Source: Kordiimonas aquimaris (lineage in GTDB: Bacteria > Pseudomonadota > Alphaproteobacteria > Sphingomonadales > Kordiimonadaceae). Taken from it: a stretch of DNA of 64,000 nt. Positions 44,761 to 54,110 of the stretch are shown here, one piece after another. Position numbers and translations under genes: made by a program. The notes beneath the pieces were generated by a model. It saw nothing but the letters and a program-made list of their open reading frames with translations. It was not told the origin of the DNA and did no database searches. Positions within the stretch are counted from its first letter, which is position 1. The number at the start of each line of letters is the position of its first letter. The stretch lies in the NCBI RefSeq assembly GCF_025574485.1, contig NZ_JAOBPO010000001.1, positions 69,501 through 133,500 of the forward strand, in the 5' to 3' direction.

Positions 44761-45554
44761 CCGCATACCAATTCAAAAAAACTAACGCCGGTGATTTGCA
44801 AAGTCTCAAACGAGAATATTTGCAAGACATAACCGCACCGCTGGACGGCATGTGGGAAACATTCGCCGATATGGCTGACCACTACACTGTACACATAGAC
44901 GAGAAAACCGCAGGCTATTTTGTTGTAAACAGCGAAAAGAAACTAATGCAGTTTCATTTGCCCGCCGCACCCAATGCACCTGAGATATTTCAGCGTATCA
45001 TAACTGAATTTAAGATCACTGGCGCTTTTGCAAGCACGGTGGAACCCGCGTATCTTTCATTATGTTTGGACCATCAAAGCAGAACGACCGTAAATGCATT
45101 GATGTATTACACCGATGAAACATCTCATTTGCCAGATGCTAAATTCCCTGAGGGTAGCGAGTTCAGGCTTGTGGCTAAAGGCGAGCTTGAAATTGCTGTC
45201 GCGTTCGCTGTTGAGGCGATAGGTGCAAATGAAGAATGGCTGACAGGTTACTACAGCGAGCATATTGCACAGGAGCAGCTATATGGTTTGTGGCAAGGCA
45301 ATGAAATGGTCGCTGCTGGTGAGCTGCGGAAAAGCACAAGCCAAAAACCCATTGCTGATGTTGGCATGGTTGTTTCACCGCAACAACGCGGTAACGGCAT
45401 TGCAACCAATATTCTCTTACAGCTTAGACGTTTAGCACGCGAGAATGGTTTGGCACCGATCTGCTCAACAGAACGAGAGAATATTGCCGCACAAAAGGCA
45501 ATCACAAAAGCCGGGTTTATCGCATATCACCGTGTACTGGATATCACCTTTTAG
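44757..45554 (+). CDS. GNAT family N-acetyltransferase
   Basis: A 265-residue protein. The C-terminal half is a GNAT domain with acetyl-CoA motif A 'VVSPQQRGNGIATNIL' (QRGNGI pyrophosphate loop, near 205-220) and motif B 'NIAAQKAITKAGF'. The first 130 residues lack a recognisable domain but may be a degenerate second GNAT fold. The GTG start lies in the TetR gene's stop (GTGA). Its acceptor may be the compound sensed by the regulator. Its stop overlaps the convergent TonB-C gene by four bases. Confidence 0.87.
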   Translation: MTAYQFKKTNAGDLQSLKREYLQDITAPLDGMWETFADMADHYTVHIDEKTAGYFVVNSEKKLMQFHLPAAPNAPEIFQRIITEFKITGAFASTVEPAYLSLCLDHQSRTTVNALMYYTDETSHLPDAKFPEGSEFRLVAKGELEIAVAFAVEAIGANEEWLTGYYSEHIAQEQLYGLWQGNEMVAAGELRKSTSQKPIADVGMVVSPQQRGNGIATNILLQLRRLARENGLAPICSTERENIAAQKAITKAGFIAYHRVLDITF

Positions 45555-46429
45555 TCTCGAATACATTCCTTGCTTGGCTCTGGCACACCGTCATAACTAA
45601 ACGATATTCTACATTGCTGAGATTTGCTTACAGCATTCAGTTTTCGACTAGTACCAAATGGTGCGTGATTACAGCTGCCCAGCTCAATCTCTTCAGTAGC
45701 ACCCCCAAATTCAAAACTTACTGAAAGGCTTTTCCTCTCAATTGACTTACCTGCTTTCAAGAAAGGCCGATATCGCCACTGCTTTAAAGCGCGTTTAGCT
45801 TCCGCGGAAAAACTACTTTCTTCCTCATTAGGTGCCAACGTAACGTTCTTCAATCGCCCTTTTGCATTCACATCAAATGTCAACGTCACTTGGCCTGATA
45901 CATTTTCCCGATCAGCCTTCAACGGCATATTGGGTGCCATACACTGTGCCAGATTAACGAAGGCATCGGTAGGGTCACCGGCGTGAGATGGCGGCTCAGG
46001 CATCATACTTGTCGTGCAGCGCTCATCGTCTGTCAGGTCACTGACATCTGTATCATGATCGACATAGTTAAACGTCAGAGGCACATCGAAACGTGGTGAT
46101 TCAACGCTATTTTGGATATAAGCGAAATATTCCCACTTCTTGAGCGCTCTGGCTGCACTTCTCGCTAATGCATTCGCAACGCGCTCACCACCTTCTTCAG
46201 CTGATGCGCTAACAATACGAATGTTCTCGGGCCTGCCATCAGCGGTAATATCAAAAAGGACAGACACCTTACCCGCTGTCGGATTTAATTTAGCCGCATA
46301 GGGTGCTGTTGGGTTAACACAGTACTCATTCTGCCAAAATGGGTTCTGTATATCCGCACCTTCTTGTGCCGTGACTGGCTGCACAAAAACAACAACCATC
46401 ATCAAAGCATTAATCTGCCCCCAATGCAC
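45551..46429 (-). CDS. Exported protein with two TonB C-terminal-like domains
   Basis: A 292-residue protein: short signal peptide ('INALMMVVVFVQPVTA', residues about 6-21), then two TonB_C-type modules, 'GKVSVLFDITADGRPENIRI..AARALKKWEYF' near 53-105 and 'GQVTLTFDVNAKGRLKNVTL..AKRALKQWRYRPF' near 178-230. It lacks the proline-rich linker and membrane anchor of true TonB, so it is not an energy transducer by itself. The GTG start is two bases behind the stop of the preceding gene, whose end contains its GAAGGGGA ribosome site. Confidence 0.82.
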   Translation of the reverse strand: MHWGQINALMMVVVFVQPVTAQEGADIQNPFWQNEYCVNPTAPYAAKLNPTAGKVSVLFDITADGRPENIRIVSASAEEGGERVANALARSAARALKKWEYFAYIQNSVESPRFDVPLTFNYVDHDTDVSDLTDDERCTTSMMPEPPSHAGDPTDAFVNLAQCMAPNMPLKADRENVSGQVTLTFDVNAKGRLKNVTLAPNEEESSFSAEAKRALKQWRYRPFLKAGKSIERKSLSVSFEFGGATEEIELGSCNHAPFGTSRKLNAVSKSQQCRISFSYDGVPEPSKECIRD

Positions 46430-46430
46430 T

Positions 46431-47480
46431 TTATTCCCCTTCGACTATTTTACTAACCATTGCAACAGGCTCACCTTTCCGCATTGGCGGCGTTGCAATG
46501 ACATAGTTCACCATACCCGCATAAGGCGCACGGATGGTGGCAATCGGCTCACCAAAATAATCAACCAGTTCGCCGAGCACACCGTCTTTGGCAACCGTGT
46601 AGCCGCCCTTGACACGCGCGGCAAATATGCCGTCTGCCGGGCTAGTAATCACTGTAAAGTCACCGAGCCAGACCGTTGGCTGCGGCGGCTTTTCATTGCC
46701 TGGCAGCATTTTCAGGTGGCGCAGCAAGTTCATGACACCTTCCGCATTTTTGCGCACTAGTTCTGGCGCTGTAGAGCCAACACGGCCCGCTTCTGTCGTC
46801 ATTGATGGAATACCACGTGTTAATCCTGTCATGTCAGTGAAGCGCGAAGCGTCAGCAGGCAGGTTTTCCCTACGATCAATCACGATATGATCAAGGCCAA
46901 ACGCCAAAGCCATGCCTTTAATCTTGGCATCCATCTCAGCATTACCTGTAACAGGCATGTAGATATACGGCCGCAAATCCTCATTTCCATCTCCGCTATG
47001 CATATCCACCAGATAATCGGCTTGCTCTATTACTTGCGTGGTTATGGCATGTGCAATGCGTTCACTTACCGTACCGTCTGCTTTACCGGGATAAACACGG
47101 TTCATGTTCTCACCGTCTACCGGGCTGTAATATATTGTACGCCCGAGGAACGAAGGCATATTTGCCACATGCACGATTATAACCGTACCACTTAGCATTG
47201 CAGGATCAATAAGCCGTGCCGCCTTTTGCAATCCAATAACCGGTGCATATTCATAACCGTGTGTACCTGCAACTAATGCAAGCGTTGGTCCGTTTGAGCG
47301 ACCTTGAATAATAGACACTGGAACACGACTGCCACCGTCGCCGTTATCAGTGATATCGATGAACCCTGTAACACGTTCACCTGCTACAGCCTTTAACCCG
47401 CCCACTTCTATTTGTGCATTTGCCTGCAAAGCGCCGAGCACCAGCGCCGCGATAGCTATCATCCTATAAAGAGAGTTCAT
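46431..47480 (-). CDS. Succinylglutamate desuccinylase/aspartoacylase family protein
   Basis: A 349-residue M14-like zinc hydrolase with a signal peptide ('MIAIAALVLGALQANAQ'). Zinc ligands are visible as 'AGTHGYEYAP' (HxxE, near 72-81) and the distal His in 'VDMHSGDG' near 152-159; a catalytic Glu lies in 'TTEAGR' near 227. Family members deacylate N-acyl amino acids or peptides; export suggests a periplasmic amidase. It is coupled to the TonB-C-like gene downstream. The C-terminal beta domain from about 260 resembles a biotinyl/lipoyl-like cap ('VKGGYTVAKDGVLGELVDYF'). Confidence 0.88.
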   Translation of the reverse strand: MNSLYRMIAIAALVLGALQANAQIEVGGLKAVAGERVTGFIDITDNGDGGSRVPVSIIQGRSNGPTLALVAGTHGYEYAPVIGLQKAARLIDPAMLSGTVIIVHVANMPSFLGRTIYYSPVDGENMNRVYPGKADGTVSERIAHAITTQVIEQADYLVDMHSGDGNEDLRPYIYMPVTGNAEMDAKIKGMALAFGLDHIVIDRRENLPADASRFTDMTGLTRGIPSMTTEAGRVGSTAPELVRKNAEGVMNLLRHLKMLPGNEKPPQPTVWLGDFTVITSPADGIFAARVKGGYTVAKDGVLGELVDYFGEPIATIRAPYAGMVNYVIATPPMRKGEPVAMVSKIVEGE

Positions 47481-47743
47481 GTATTTTGCCCCACGTTATT
47501 CGTTAACCCTACCATATTCAGCTTAACCTCATATGCCACCGACATCCGAAATATTTTTTGTGGGTATGTTACGCGATGAAATTTTAGTGTCCGATATCGT
47601 ACATTTTAAAGATATGAACCTAATGTCCGTAGCATTCCACTGCAACAACTCCTCCTAACATACTATAATAAAACAATGTTTTATCTCGCATAGTTTGGCC
47701 TGCAGTTTGCTTTGTTATCCGCAGGAACAAAAGAGGTAGTGAT

Positions 47744-50230
47744 ATGTTTGGCAGTTATCTGACAGTGGCGATCAGGCTTTTTCTTCGCAACAAACTTTTC
47801 AGCATCATCAATATTGGCGGCTTAACGGTTGGCCTGACCGCAGCGTTTTTCATCATCCTCTTTGTCAGAGCAGAAATCGGGTATGATACATGGATACCAA
47901 ATGCGGAACGTATTTATACTATCGAGACGTCATACGCACCGCCAGGACGCGCACCCAAACAACTTGCTCGCTCGCCCAGAGAGTTAATACCAGCCCTTGA
48001 AAAAAACTTCGCCGAGATCGAGGACACCACACGCTTTTATGCTGGTGTCGCTCCAATAAAAATTCAGGACATACAGTTTTCCGAGCCAGCATTCATTATT
48101 GAAGAAACCTTTTTTGACGTACTAGCCCTGCCATTCGCGGAAGGTAGCGCTGATACAGCACTTAAGAACGGTGCTGCTGTCGTTATCACACAGGCTATAG
48201 CTGAAAAGTATTTCCGCGACCAAACAGCACTTGGTAAAACCATTACGGTGGGTGAACAGGACTATCCGATTTCCGGCGTGTTGCAACCTTTCTCTGGTCG
48301 CACGCACATGGACTTTGAAGTGCTACTATTCAACGGACCCGGTACGCTCGATAGTGACTTTATCGACTGGACATCAGCACGGCTATACAGCTATTTTCAA
48401 CTCAGGAGCGGCACCAACATCGAATCTGTAGCATCATCTTCTCCAGAGTTTCTCGATAACAATGCCTTCTTCTCACCGGAAAGCTGGCGCGATTTTAAAC
48501 CCAGCGAGGTGATGGCGCTTTCATTTCTGCCTTTGCCTGATATTCATTTACACCAACGCGGTGAAAACCCGATAAAACCTGCCGGCAGTGCCGCGCTTGT
48601 GTATGGCTTCATCGGTATCGCTGTTCTGATACTGACCATGGCTGGTATTAATTTCATCAATCTTTCGTCTGCAAACGCAACATTACGAGAAAAGGAAATA
48701 AGCCTCCGCAAACTGGTCGGCGCAAGCCGAGGCCAACTTATATGGCGACAGCTTGCTGAAGCACTTTTTCTGGTAGGCATCGCATTCTTGGTATCCCTTA
48801 CTTTGATCGAAAGCCTCGCCTCTCTTGCATTCAACTGGATAGGCATTACAGGTTTCAACAATATTACTCTTGAAGCTGACTTTCTGATAATTGCAGCAAT
48901 CGCCAGCATAGTCACAGGCATACTTGCGGCTATATACCCTGCGATACGGCTATCTTCCCGAACACTTTCAACCGCTTTTTCCGGTGGGCGTTCAGCACCG
49001 CCTGAAACCGCCCATTTCCGCCTTGGCCTCATCATGATCCAGTACATTGTCTCGATTGTCTTGATGATCACGGCAGGGCATTTTTATTTGCAAACACGCT
49101 ATGCAATGACAGCCGATTTAGGCTTCACTGCTGACAATATCGTATCTTATTGGGGCCTGTCCGGTGCGCAGGACGCGGAAACACAAAAAGCCTTAACTGC
49201 TAACTTTCGCCGCGTACCGGGCGTAGCTTATGCAGGTAGAATGGCACAAATGCCAGGTAGAGGATCTCAAAACAATGTCAGCCTTCAAGTTACTGACATA
49301 CCAAATCAAACAAGTGCAGATTTGGCAAATACGCCTTTAGAAGCAGTAACCGTTCAAGCCGTTGCTGCCAGTGTGGATTTTGATCGCACCCTTGATATCA
49401 CAATGCTTGCGGGGCGCAGTTTCGAAGCCGGACGCCAAGCTGACACTCTAAGCGAAGCACAAGACGGTGCCGTGCTCAACACCGATGCACCTGCCTCTAT
49501 CATTATAAATGCCATGGCCGCTAAAGCACTTGGCTTTACAAACCCACCACAAGCGATTGGGGCAACATACAGAATGAAAGATTATCTGAGAGATACTGTT
49601 CTCGTTCAGGTAATCGGGGTTGCCGACAATGCTCATTTTCAAACCATTCACAGTGAAATGGTGCCAATGCTGTTTGTAGACGCCAGTGTGTTTTTGAATA
49701 CGATCGCCGTTAAACTGGAAACAGACTATACAACTGAAACAATCCAGCAGCTGGATGCACTTTGGCAAAATTACATTCCGGGCGTTCCTGTTCTTAAAAC
49801 ATTCCTTCGCGATGATTTGTCGGATCAATACGCACTTGAAGACCGCTTGACCCATGTATTCAGTGTGTTTGCCGCGCTTGCTATCGTGATTGCATTTTTG
49901 GGTATATTTGGCCTTGCGGCATTCAACGTTGAACGCCGGACAAAAGAAGTTGGTATACGCAAGGTGCTTGGTGCAACGATAAGAGACATTGTTCAACTGT
50001 TTGTTTGGCAATTCTCCAAACCGGTCCTGATCGCTAGTATCATTGCATGGCCGCTTGCTGGTTTTGTCGTTCAAAACTGGCTGCAACAATTTGCATATAG
50101 AATTGACTTGCTCCCACAAATATTCATCAGCGCAGGCGGCACTGTGTTATTGATTGCGTCACTAACAGTAGCAAGCCACGCCATTCGCATTGCACGCATC
50201 AATCCGGTTTTTGCCTTAAGGCATGAATAA
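47744..50230 (+). CDS. FtsX-like/MacB-type permease
   Basis: An 828-residue permease with two copies of the MacB_PCD-FtsX unit: TM near 20-40, periplasmic domain to about 280, three TM helices near 285-400, another TM near 430, a second periplasmic domain, and three TM helices near 705-820. Conserved 'ISLRKLVGASRGQLIWRQL' and 'EVGIRKVLGATIRDIVQLF' coupling helices would contact an ATPase, but no ABC ATPase or membrane fusion gene is adjacent. It may work with an ATPase encoded elsewhere. The 263 bases upstream hold no gene. Confidence 0.92.
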   Translation: MFGSYLTVAIRLFLRNKLFSIINIGGLTVGLTAAFFIILFVRAEIGYDTWIPNAERIYTIETSYAPPGRAPKQLARSPRELIPALEKNFAEIEDTTRFYAGVAPIKIQDIQFSEPAFIIEETFFDVLALPFAEGSADTALKNGAAVVITQAIAEKYFRDQTALGKTITVGEQDYPISGVLQPFSGRTHMDFEVLLFNGPGTLDSDFIDWTSARLYSYFQLRSGTNIESVASSSPEFLDNNAFFSPESWRDFKPSEVMALSFLPLPDIHLHQRGENPIKPAGSAALVYGFIGIAVLILTMAGINFINLSSANATLREKEISLRKLVGASRGQLIWRQLAEALFLVGIAFLVSLTLIESLASLAFNWIGITGFNNITLEADFLIIAAIASIVTGILAAIYPAIRLSSRTLSTAFSGGRSAPPETAHFRLGLIMIQYIVSIVLMITAGHFYLQTRYAMTADLGFTADNIVSYWGLSGAQDAETQKALTANFRRVPGVAYAGRMAQMPGRGSQNNVSLQVTDIPNQTSADLANTPLEAVTVQAVAASVDFDRTLDITMLAGRSFEAGRQADTLSEAQDGAVLNTDAPASIIINAMAAKALGFTNPPQAIGATYRMKDYLRDTVLVQVIGVADNAHFQTIHSEMVPMLFVDASVFLNTIAVKLETDYTTETIQQLDALWQNYIPGVPVLKTFLRDDLSDQYALEDRLTHVFSVFAALAIVIAFLGIFGLAAFNVERRTKEVGIRKVLGATIRDIVQLFVWQFSKPVLIASIIAWPLAGFVVQNWLQQFAYRIDLLPQIFISAGGTVLLIASLTVASHAIRIARINPVFALRHE

Positions 50231-50302
50231 CAAGCGCAATACAAAACCCTCGCCATCTATATCATGCATGGTACCATTCCCGGATTCGCACGGGAGGGAC
50301 TA

Positions 50303-51559
50303 ATGATGGGTACGTTTCGAATTATTACTGTAGCACTTGCAACAGTTGGCACCCTTGCTGTGCAAGTGGCTGCCCAACAGGACAATGAAACCGCGCTAGA
50401 GCACCAGCGCCGTATATACAGTGCCCATACCATAGAGAACTTTGATGATGGCGGCCCGGTTAGTCACTATGTTTGGAAAAACTTTCCTGCATTTTACAAC
50501 CACGCAACCATTGCCCGAACAAAGTCTGAAAGACCTCTCGAAAAAGCATTCAGTTCAAATGTTACAGGCTTTCGTGTTAGCGAAAAAGAAACGCTGGATC
50601 AGCATGTACAAAACAATCCATTTGTGGACGGCGTTGTTGTGCTCTCACACGGCAAAATTGTTTACGAAGCCTATCCTCGTATGAACAACTATGACCGCCA
50701 TATAGGCTGGTCCGTGACCAAGGTATATATTTCCACCGCACTTGCAGCCCTGGAGCATCAAGGCCGTGTTGATGTCAGTAAACCTGTGGAGGTTTATGTA
50801 CCAGAACTTAGCGGTAGCGCGTGGCAAGGGATAAGCGTTCGTGATATTGTTAACATGGCTTCAGGCATTGATTGCCGTGATGCAGACGGTTACCAAAACA
50901 CAGGTACATGCATATACCGGTATGAAGAAAGCCTTGATCTAACGGCGCCGCATAACACCCCGACTACGACGCTTGAGCACTTGCGTTCTATGACACTGCA
51001 CCGCGATCCAAACACTGTATATGAATATGTTTCACCGAACACGTATGTCACCGGCCTAATAATAGAAAATGTAACGGGCCTGCCGCTCTCGAAAGCCTTG
51101 CAAAACCTTCTATGGGACAAAATTGGTGCCGAAGCTGATGGCATGATGATGATCAGCAAAACCGGTAAAGCTCTGGCGCATTCAGGTCTGTCAGCAAGGT
51201 TGCGCGACATAGCAAGATTTGGACAAGCTTTCACTGCTCCAGCCACAATCGGTGTTGTTGGTACTGGTCATTTAAATGACTTACAGAGCGCAAACGGTAT
51301 TCGTTTTAATACTGAGCAAACCGCGCGGCATGCGCGCATTTTTCGAAATGACACACCCACACACGCAGCATGGCAATGGGATATGATCTGGACTGACGGC
51401 AGCGCATTCAAAGGCGGCTATTCTGGTCAGGGCATATATATTGACCCCGCACGTGATCTGGTTGTGGCGTTCTTTGGTACTTCGGGTACATCTGGTGAAA
51501 GTCATGACCTTACGCGCATCGCCCGCGCGCTTTCGCTTTCAAACCTGCCTACCCGTTAA
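50303..51559 (+). CDS. Exported serine hydrolase (class C beta-lactamase-like)
   Basis: A 418-residue secreted protein (signal peptide ending 'QVAAQ', about residue 25) with a penicillin-binding/beta-lactamase-like serine domain. The SxxK motif is 'GWSVTKVYIS' near 133-142; 'YEYVSPNTYVTG' near 239-250 supplies the YxN-like element and 'FKGGYSGQGIYID' near 370 the KTG-like strand. It may be a D,D-peptidase, esterase or amide hydrolase; the substrate is unknown. The ATG pair at 50303/50306 follows GGGAGGG. It converges with a LysR gene and abuts its end (51559/51560). Confidence 0.87.
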   Translation: MMGTFRIITVALATVGTLAVQVAAQQDNETALEHQRRIYSAHTIENFDDGGPVSHYVWKNFPAFYNHATIARTKSERPLEKAFSSNVTGFRVSEKETLDQHVQNNPFVDGVVVLSHGKIVYEAYPRMNNYDRHIGWSVTKVYISTALAALEHQGRVDVSKPVEVYVPELSGSAWQGISVRDIVNMASGIDCRDADGYQNTGTCIYRYEESLDLTAPHNTPTTTLEHLRSMTLHRDPNTVYEYVSPNTYVTGLIIENVTGLPLSKALQNLLWDKIGAEADGMMMISKTGKALAHSGLSARLRDIARFGQAFTAPATIGVVGTGHLNDLQSANGIRFNTEQTARHARIFRNDTPTHAAWQWDMIWTDGSAFKGGYSGQGIYIDPARDLVVAFFGTSGTSGESHDLTRIARALSLSNLPTR

Positions 51560-52435
51560 TCATATTGACCTCATAAGTGGGACAAGCCAGTCGATAACGG
51601 CTCGCACAGCTGGTGCGCGGCGCATATCTTCATGAACAACAAGCCATATCTCGCTTTGTTCAAGGTAAATTGGCTCTGAAACACAAATCAGGTTTTCTTC
51701 AGCATCCCCCACAAACATAGGCAAAACAGCAAGGCCAACACCTGATTTAACTGCATCCAAAAGCTGAAAGGTTTGCGAACATTTCAGAACAGGCGGAATT
51801 TCAAGCCGCGCATGCAACCAGCGAAATGATGCCAGATTTTCAAGTGCCTCAGCACCGCCGATCCAATCACACTTAACAAACCGCTGCTCTGAATAAGCAT
51901 CAGGATTATGTGCGGTATAATCTGCTGTTCCGTAAACCGCGAAGGACGCATCCAACAATTTTCGCAGCACAAGATCACCTGATGTTGGGCGTGTGTTTCT
52001 GATCGAAATATCTGCATCACCGCGGCTCAAATCACTGAGTGCGTGAGACGTGATAAAAGAAATATCGATATCAGGGTGCTCGGCATAAAACGAAGGTAAT
52101 CGCTCCATAATGAAGCGGGAAAACCAAAAGCCTGTCGCCAACCGAACAGTACCTGCTGCTTGAACATCAAGGGTGCGCGTAAAACGTTCAATTGCCTGTA
52201 TCGGCTCATCAAGCTTTTCAACAAGCTCGCGCAACCCTTCACCTTCATTGGTCAAGGAATAACCCTTAGGGCTACGGTCGAAAAGACGTGCATTTACGGT
52301 TTGCTCCAACCGTGCCATCTGCCGCGATATGGTCGGAGGACTAATGCCCAAGTCTTCAGATGCAGACAGTAAGCTACCTGCATCTGCAAGCGTACGAAAA
52401 ATACGTAAATGGTCCCAGTTTATCGTGCTCATCAT
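51560..52435 (-). CDS. LysR family transcriptional regulator
   Basis: A 291-residue regulator: winged HTH 'LRIFRTLADAGSLLSASEDL', 'SPPTISRQMARLEQTVNARLF' (about residues 8-55) and a LysR substrate domain. ATGs at 52435 and 52432 are candidates; no good ribosome site was seen, and upstream codons are unlikely because they run into a hairpin. It is divergent from the NTF2-like/dehydrogenase operon and probably controls it. Two hairpins lie in the intergenic space. Confidence 0.92.
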   Translation of the reverse strand: MMSTINWDHLRIFRTLADAGSLLSASEDLGISPPTISRQMARLEQTVNARLFDRSPKGYSLTNEGEGLRELVEKLDEPIQAIERFTRTLDVQAAGTVRLATGFWFSRFIMERLPSFYAEHPDIDISFITSHALSDLSRGDADISIRNTRPTSGDLVLRKLLDASFAVYGTADYTAHNPDAYSEQRFVKCDWIGGAEALENLASFRWLHARLEIPPVLKCSQTFQLLDAVKSGVGLAVLPMFVGDAEENLICVSEPIYLEQSEIWLVVHEDMRRAPAVRAVIDWLVPLMRSI

Positions 52436-52453
52436 GCAACCAGCATATCGCCA

Positions 52454-52468
52454 GAGGCGAAACGCCTC
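52454..52468. repeat. Short hairpin in LysR intergenic space
   Basis: GAGGCG-AAA-CGCCTC, a perfect 6-bp stem with AAA loop, immediately next to the longer inverted repeat at 52470-52503. It is a possible operator or leader structure; its role is unknown. Confidence 0.55.
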
Positions 52469-52469
52469 A

Positions 52470-52503
52470 ATGCATGGTTTTTCAAAAATGAAAAACCATG
52501 CAT
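52470..52503. promoter_or_regulatory. Perfect 15-bp inverted repeat between LysR and its target operon
   Basis: ATGCATGGTTTTTCA at 52470-52484 and its exact complement TGAAAAACCATGCAT at 52489-52503, separated by AAAA. No coding function was found there. The symmetry, position between divergent genes and size suggest either a regulator-binding site or a stable hairpin that could act as terminator for either direction (T5 within the stem). Confidence 0.65.
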
Positions 52504-52584
52504 GCAAACCAGGCCTGCCAACAATCATCATTTAAGGAGAAAATATGCGCCACACTCCTGGGAAAAGAAGGCATAGAGGTTACA

Positions 52585-53016
52585 ATGGCCACGCAAAACA
52601 ACACCGACGACTTTCAGATGATTATTAATGCTGCGCTTGATTATGCATACGGCGTTGCCAGCAAAGATTGGGACCGCATTAAACGTGCATTTGATGTGCC
52701 TAAAGCCCAAATGAAGCTTATTACCGGCACGCCAAAAGACGAAAAAGTTTATGTAATGGCAATCGTGGATGTATGGGAGAAAATATGGTCTCCGCTACCG
52801 CTTAGCCCTAATCACATTGTTGAGTTTTTGAACATATCTATTCAGGAAGGCCGCCTGGCGAACGTGACCATGAAGAATAACGGCGTGTTTCTTGACTATC
52901 TCTCGCTGTATAAAGTGGGCGGTAAATGGAAAATATATGACAAACTTGCGCGCAGTCTGGACGGAGCCAACATTCCTGAAGAAAAGTTAATCAGCCTCTT
53001 TGGTCAACAAGAATAG
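52585..53016 (+). CDS. NTF2-like (putative lumazine-binding) family protein
   Basis: A 143-residue cytoplasmic protein with the putative lumazine-binding/NTF2-like pattern (PF12893): 'ALDYAYGVASKDWDRIKRAF', 'VMAIVDVWEKIWS' and 'DYLSLYKVGGKWKIYDKLAR'. Function is unknown; such genes often flank LysR-controlled oxidoreductases. The ATG at 52585 follows AGAGGT. It is followed 10 bases later by the dehydrogenase and probably shares its transcript. Confidence 0.8.
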   Translation: MATQNNTDDFQMIINAALDYAYGVASKDWDRIKRAFDVPKAQMKLITGTPKDEKVYVMAIVDVWEKIWSPLPLSPNHIVEFLNISIQEGRLANVTMKNNGVFLDYLSLYKVGGKWKIYDKLARSLDGANIPEEKLISLFGQQE

Positions 53017-53026
53017 AGAGGGTGCA

Positions 53027-53896
53027 ATGACAAATTATCCTCTTATCGGGTTTATTGGCATGGGTATGCTCGGTGAAGCTTTGGCAGAGATGATACTCGT
53101 TGAGGTTGGAGCTTTATCTGTTTGGAACCGTACGCGTAAAAAATGTGACGCTATCGAGAAAAAAGGCGCATTCGCTGCAGAAAACATTGATGAGCTTATG
53201 CAAAAATCGGACTGGATATTTTCCTGCTTAAGCGATGACGCAGCAATGCAAGATATCACTAAGATCCTAAGCGAAAATAATACGGCAGGCAAAGTTCACA
53301 TTTCAATGACAACAGCTTCACCTGATGCCGTTCATGAAGCAACTGCGATAGCACGCAATGCTGGCATTACATTCATCAACTGCCCAGTGATGGGGCGCCC
53401 AGACATTATTCGCGCAGGCAAGGCAGGCTTTATGGTAGCCGGAGATCAGAAAACGGCTCAAACTTTGATACCACTACTGCGAAAAATTGGAGCCAACACA
53501 GCCTACTTAGGCAATGAACCTAAAACTGCTGCAGCATATAAGCTCGCAGTCAATTACTATATTGCAACGGTTATTGCCGGACTATCCGAGGCATTCACAG
53601 CAATCGAAGCTCAAGGCCTCAAACCAAAAACGCTACTCGATATTCTCATGAGCGGGCCAGCAGGAAGCCCTGTCATGGAAATGTTTGGCACGGCAATTTT
53701 AAACCCTGATGAAACTGAAGCTCTGTTTCAAACTCATCTAGCGCACAAAGACATGACATATTTCCGCGGCGCAAATGAAGACAATTCAAACCTTCATTTG
53801 CTCACCGGCATTCTTGAACACTTTGAGCAGGCAATAACACAAGGCAACAGCACCTCAGACTGGAGTTATTTTGCGCGCCACAGTTTACGCAAGTAA
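53027..53896 (+). CDS. NAD(P)-dependent oxidoreductase (3-hydroxyisobutyrate dehydrogenase family)
   Basis: A 289-residue beta-hydroxyacid dehydrogenase: Rossmann 'GFIGMGMLGEALAE' near 7-20, 'NCPVMGRPDIIRAGKAGFMV' (substrate strand) near 116-136, and the catalytic lysine in 'AAAYKLAVNYYIA' near 168-180. The cofactor choice is not obvious. It may be an imine or hydroxyacid reductase. The ATG at 53027 follows AGAGGG. It is the second gene of the LysR-linked operon. Confidence 0.9.
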   Translation: MTNYPLIGFIGMGMLGEALAEMILVEVGALSVWNRTRKKCDAIEKKGAFAAENIDELMQKSDWIFSCLSDDAAMQDITKILSENNTAGKVHISMTTASPDAVHEATAIARNAGITFINCPVMGRPDIIRAGKAGFMVAGDQKTAQTLIPLLRKIGANTAYLGNEPKTAAAYKLAVNYYIATVIAGLSEAFTAIEAQGLKPKTLLDILMSGPAGSPVMEMFGTAILNPDETEALFQTHLAHKDMTYFRGANEDNSNLHLLTGILEHFEQAITQGNSTSDWSYFARHSLRK

Positions 53897-54021
53897 TCAA
53901 TCCTTGCTGCTTACTTTGACAAAATCACTTGAACCAACCGCTCTTCAGGCATATAGACCGCGCAAGCCCATTCTGGAAAGCAATCATATGTGTTATGTGC
54001 TAGCACACTGATTATTCCTTA

Positions 54022-54046
54022 AAACCCCGCCCATGATGCGGGGTTT
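54022..54046. terminator. Terminator hairpin AAACCCCGC/GCGGGGTTT
   Basis: Perfect 9-bp stem with a seven-base loop, about 125 bases behind the dehydrogenase stop and 65 before the SulP gene. The + strand tail is ACTCTTTCC (weak); on the minus strand the stem ends in TTTTAAGG. It probably separates the two units. Confidence 0.7.
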
Positions 54047-54110
54047 ACTCTTTCCATAACCATAGCGTCGCACCGTATGCGGCCAATAAGTACAAAGAAC
54101 AAGGTACGTC

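Noticed and set aside
49448-50119. 223-codon minus-strand frame inside the FtsX permease gene
   Set aside because: Shadow frame, Cys- and His-rich in a way unlike real proteins, opposite a well-recognised C-terminal permease domain.
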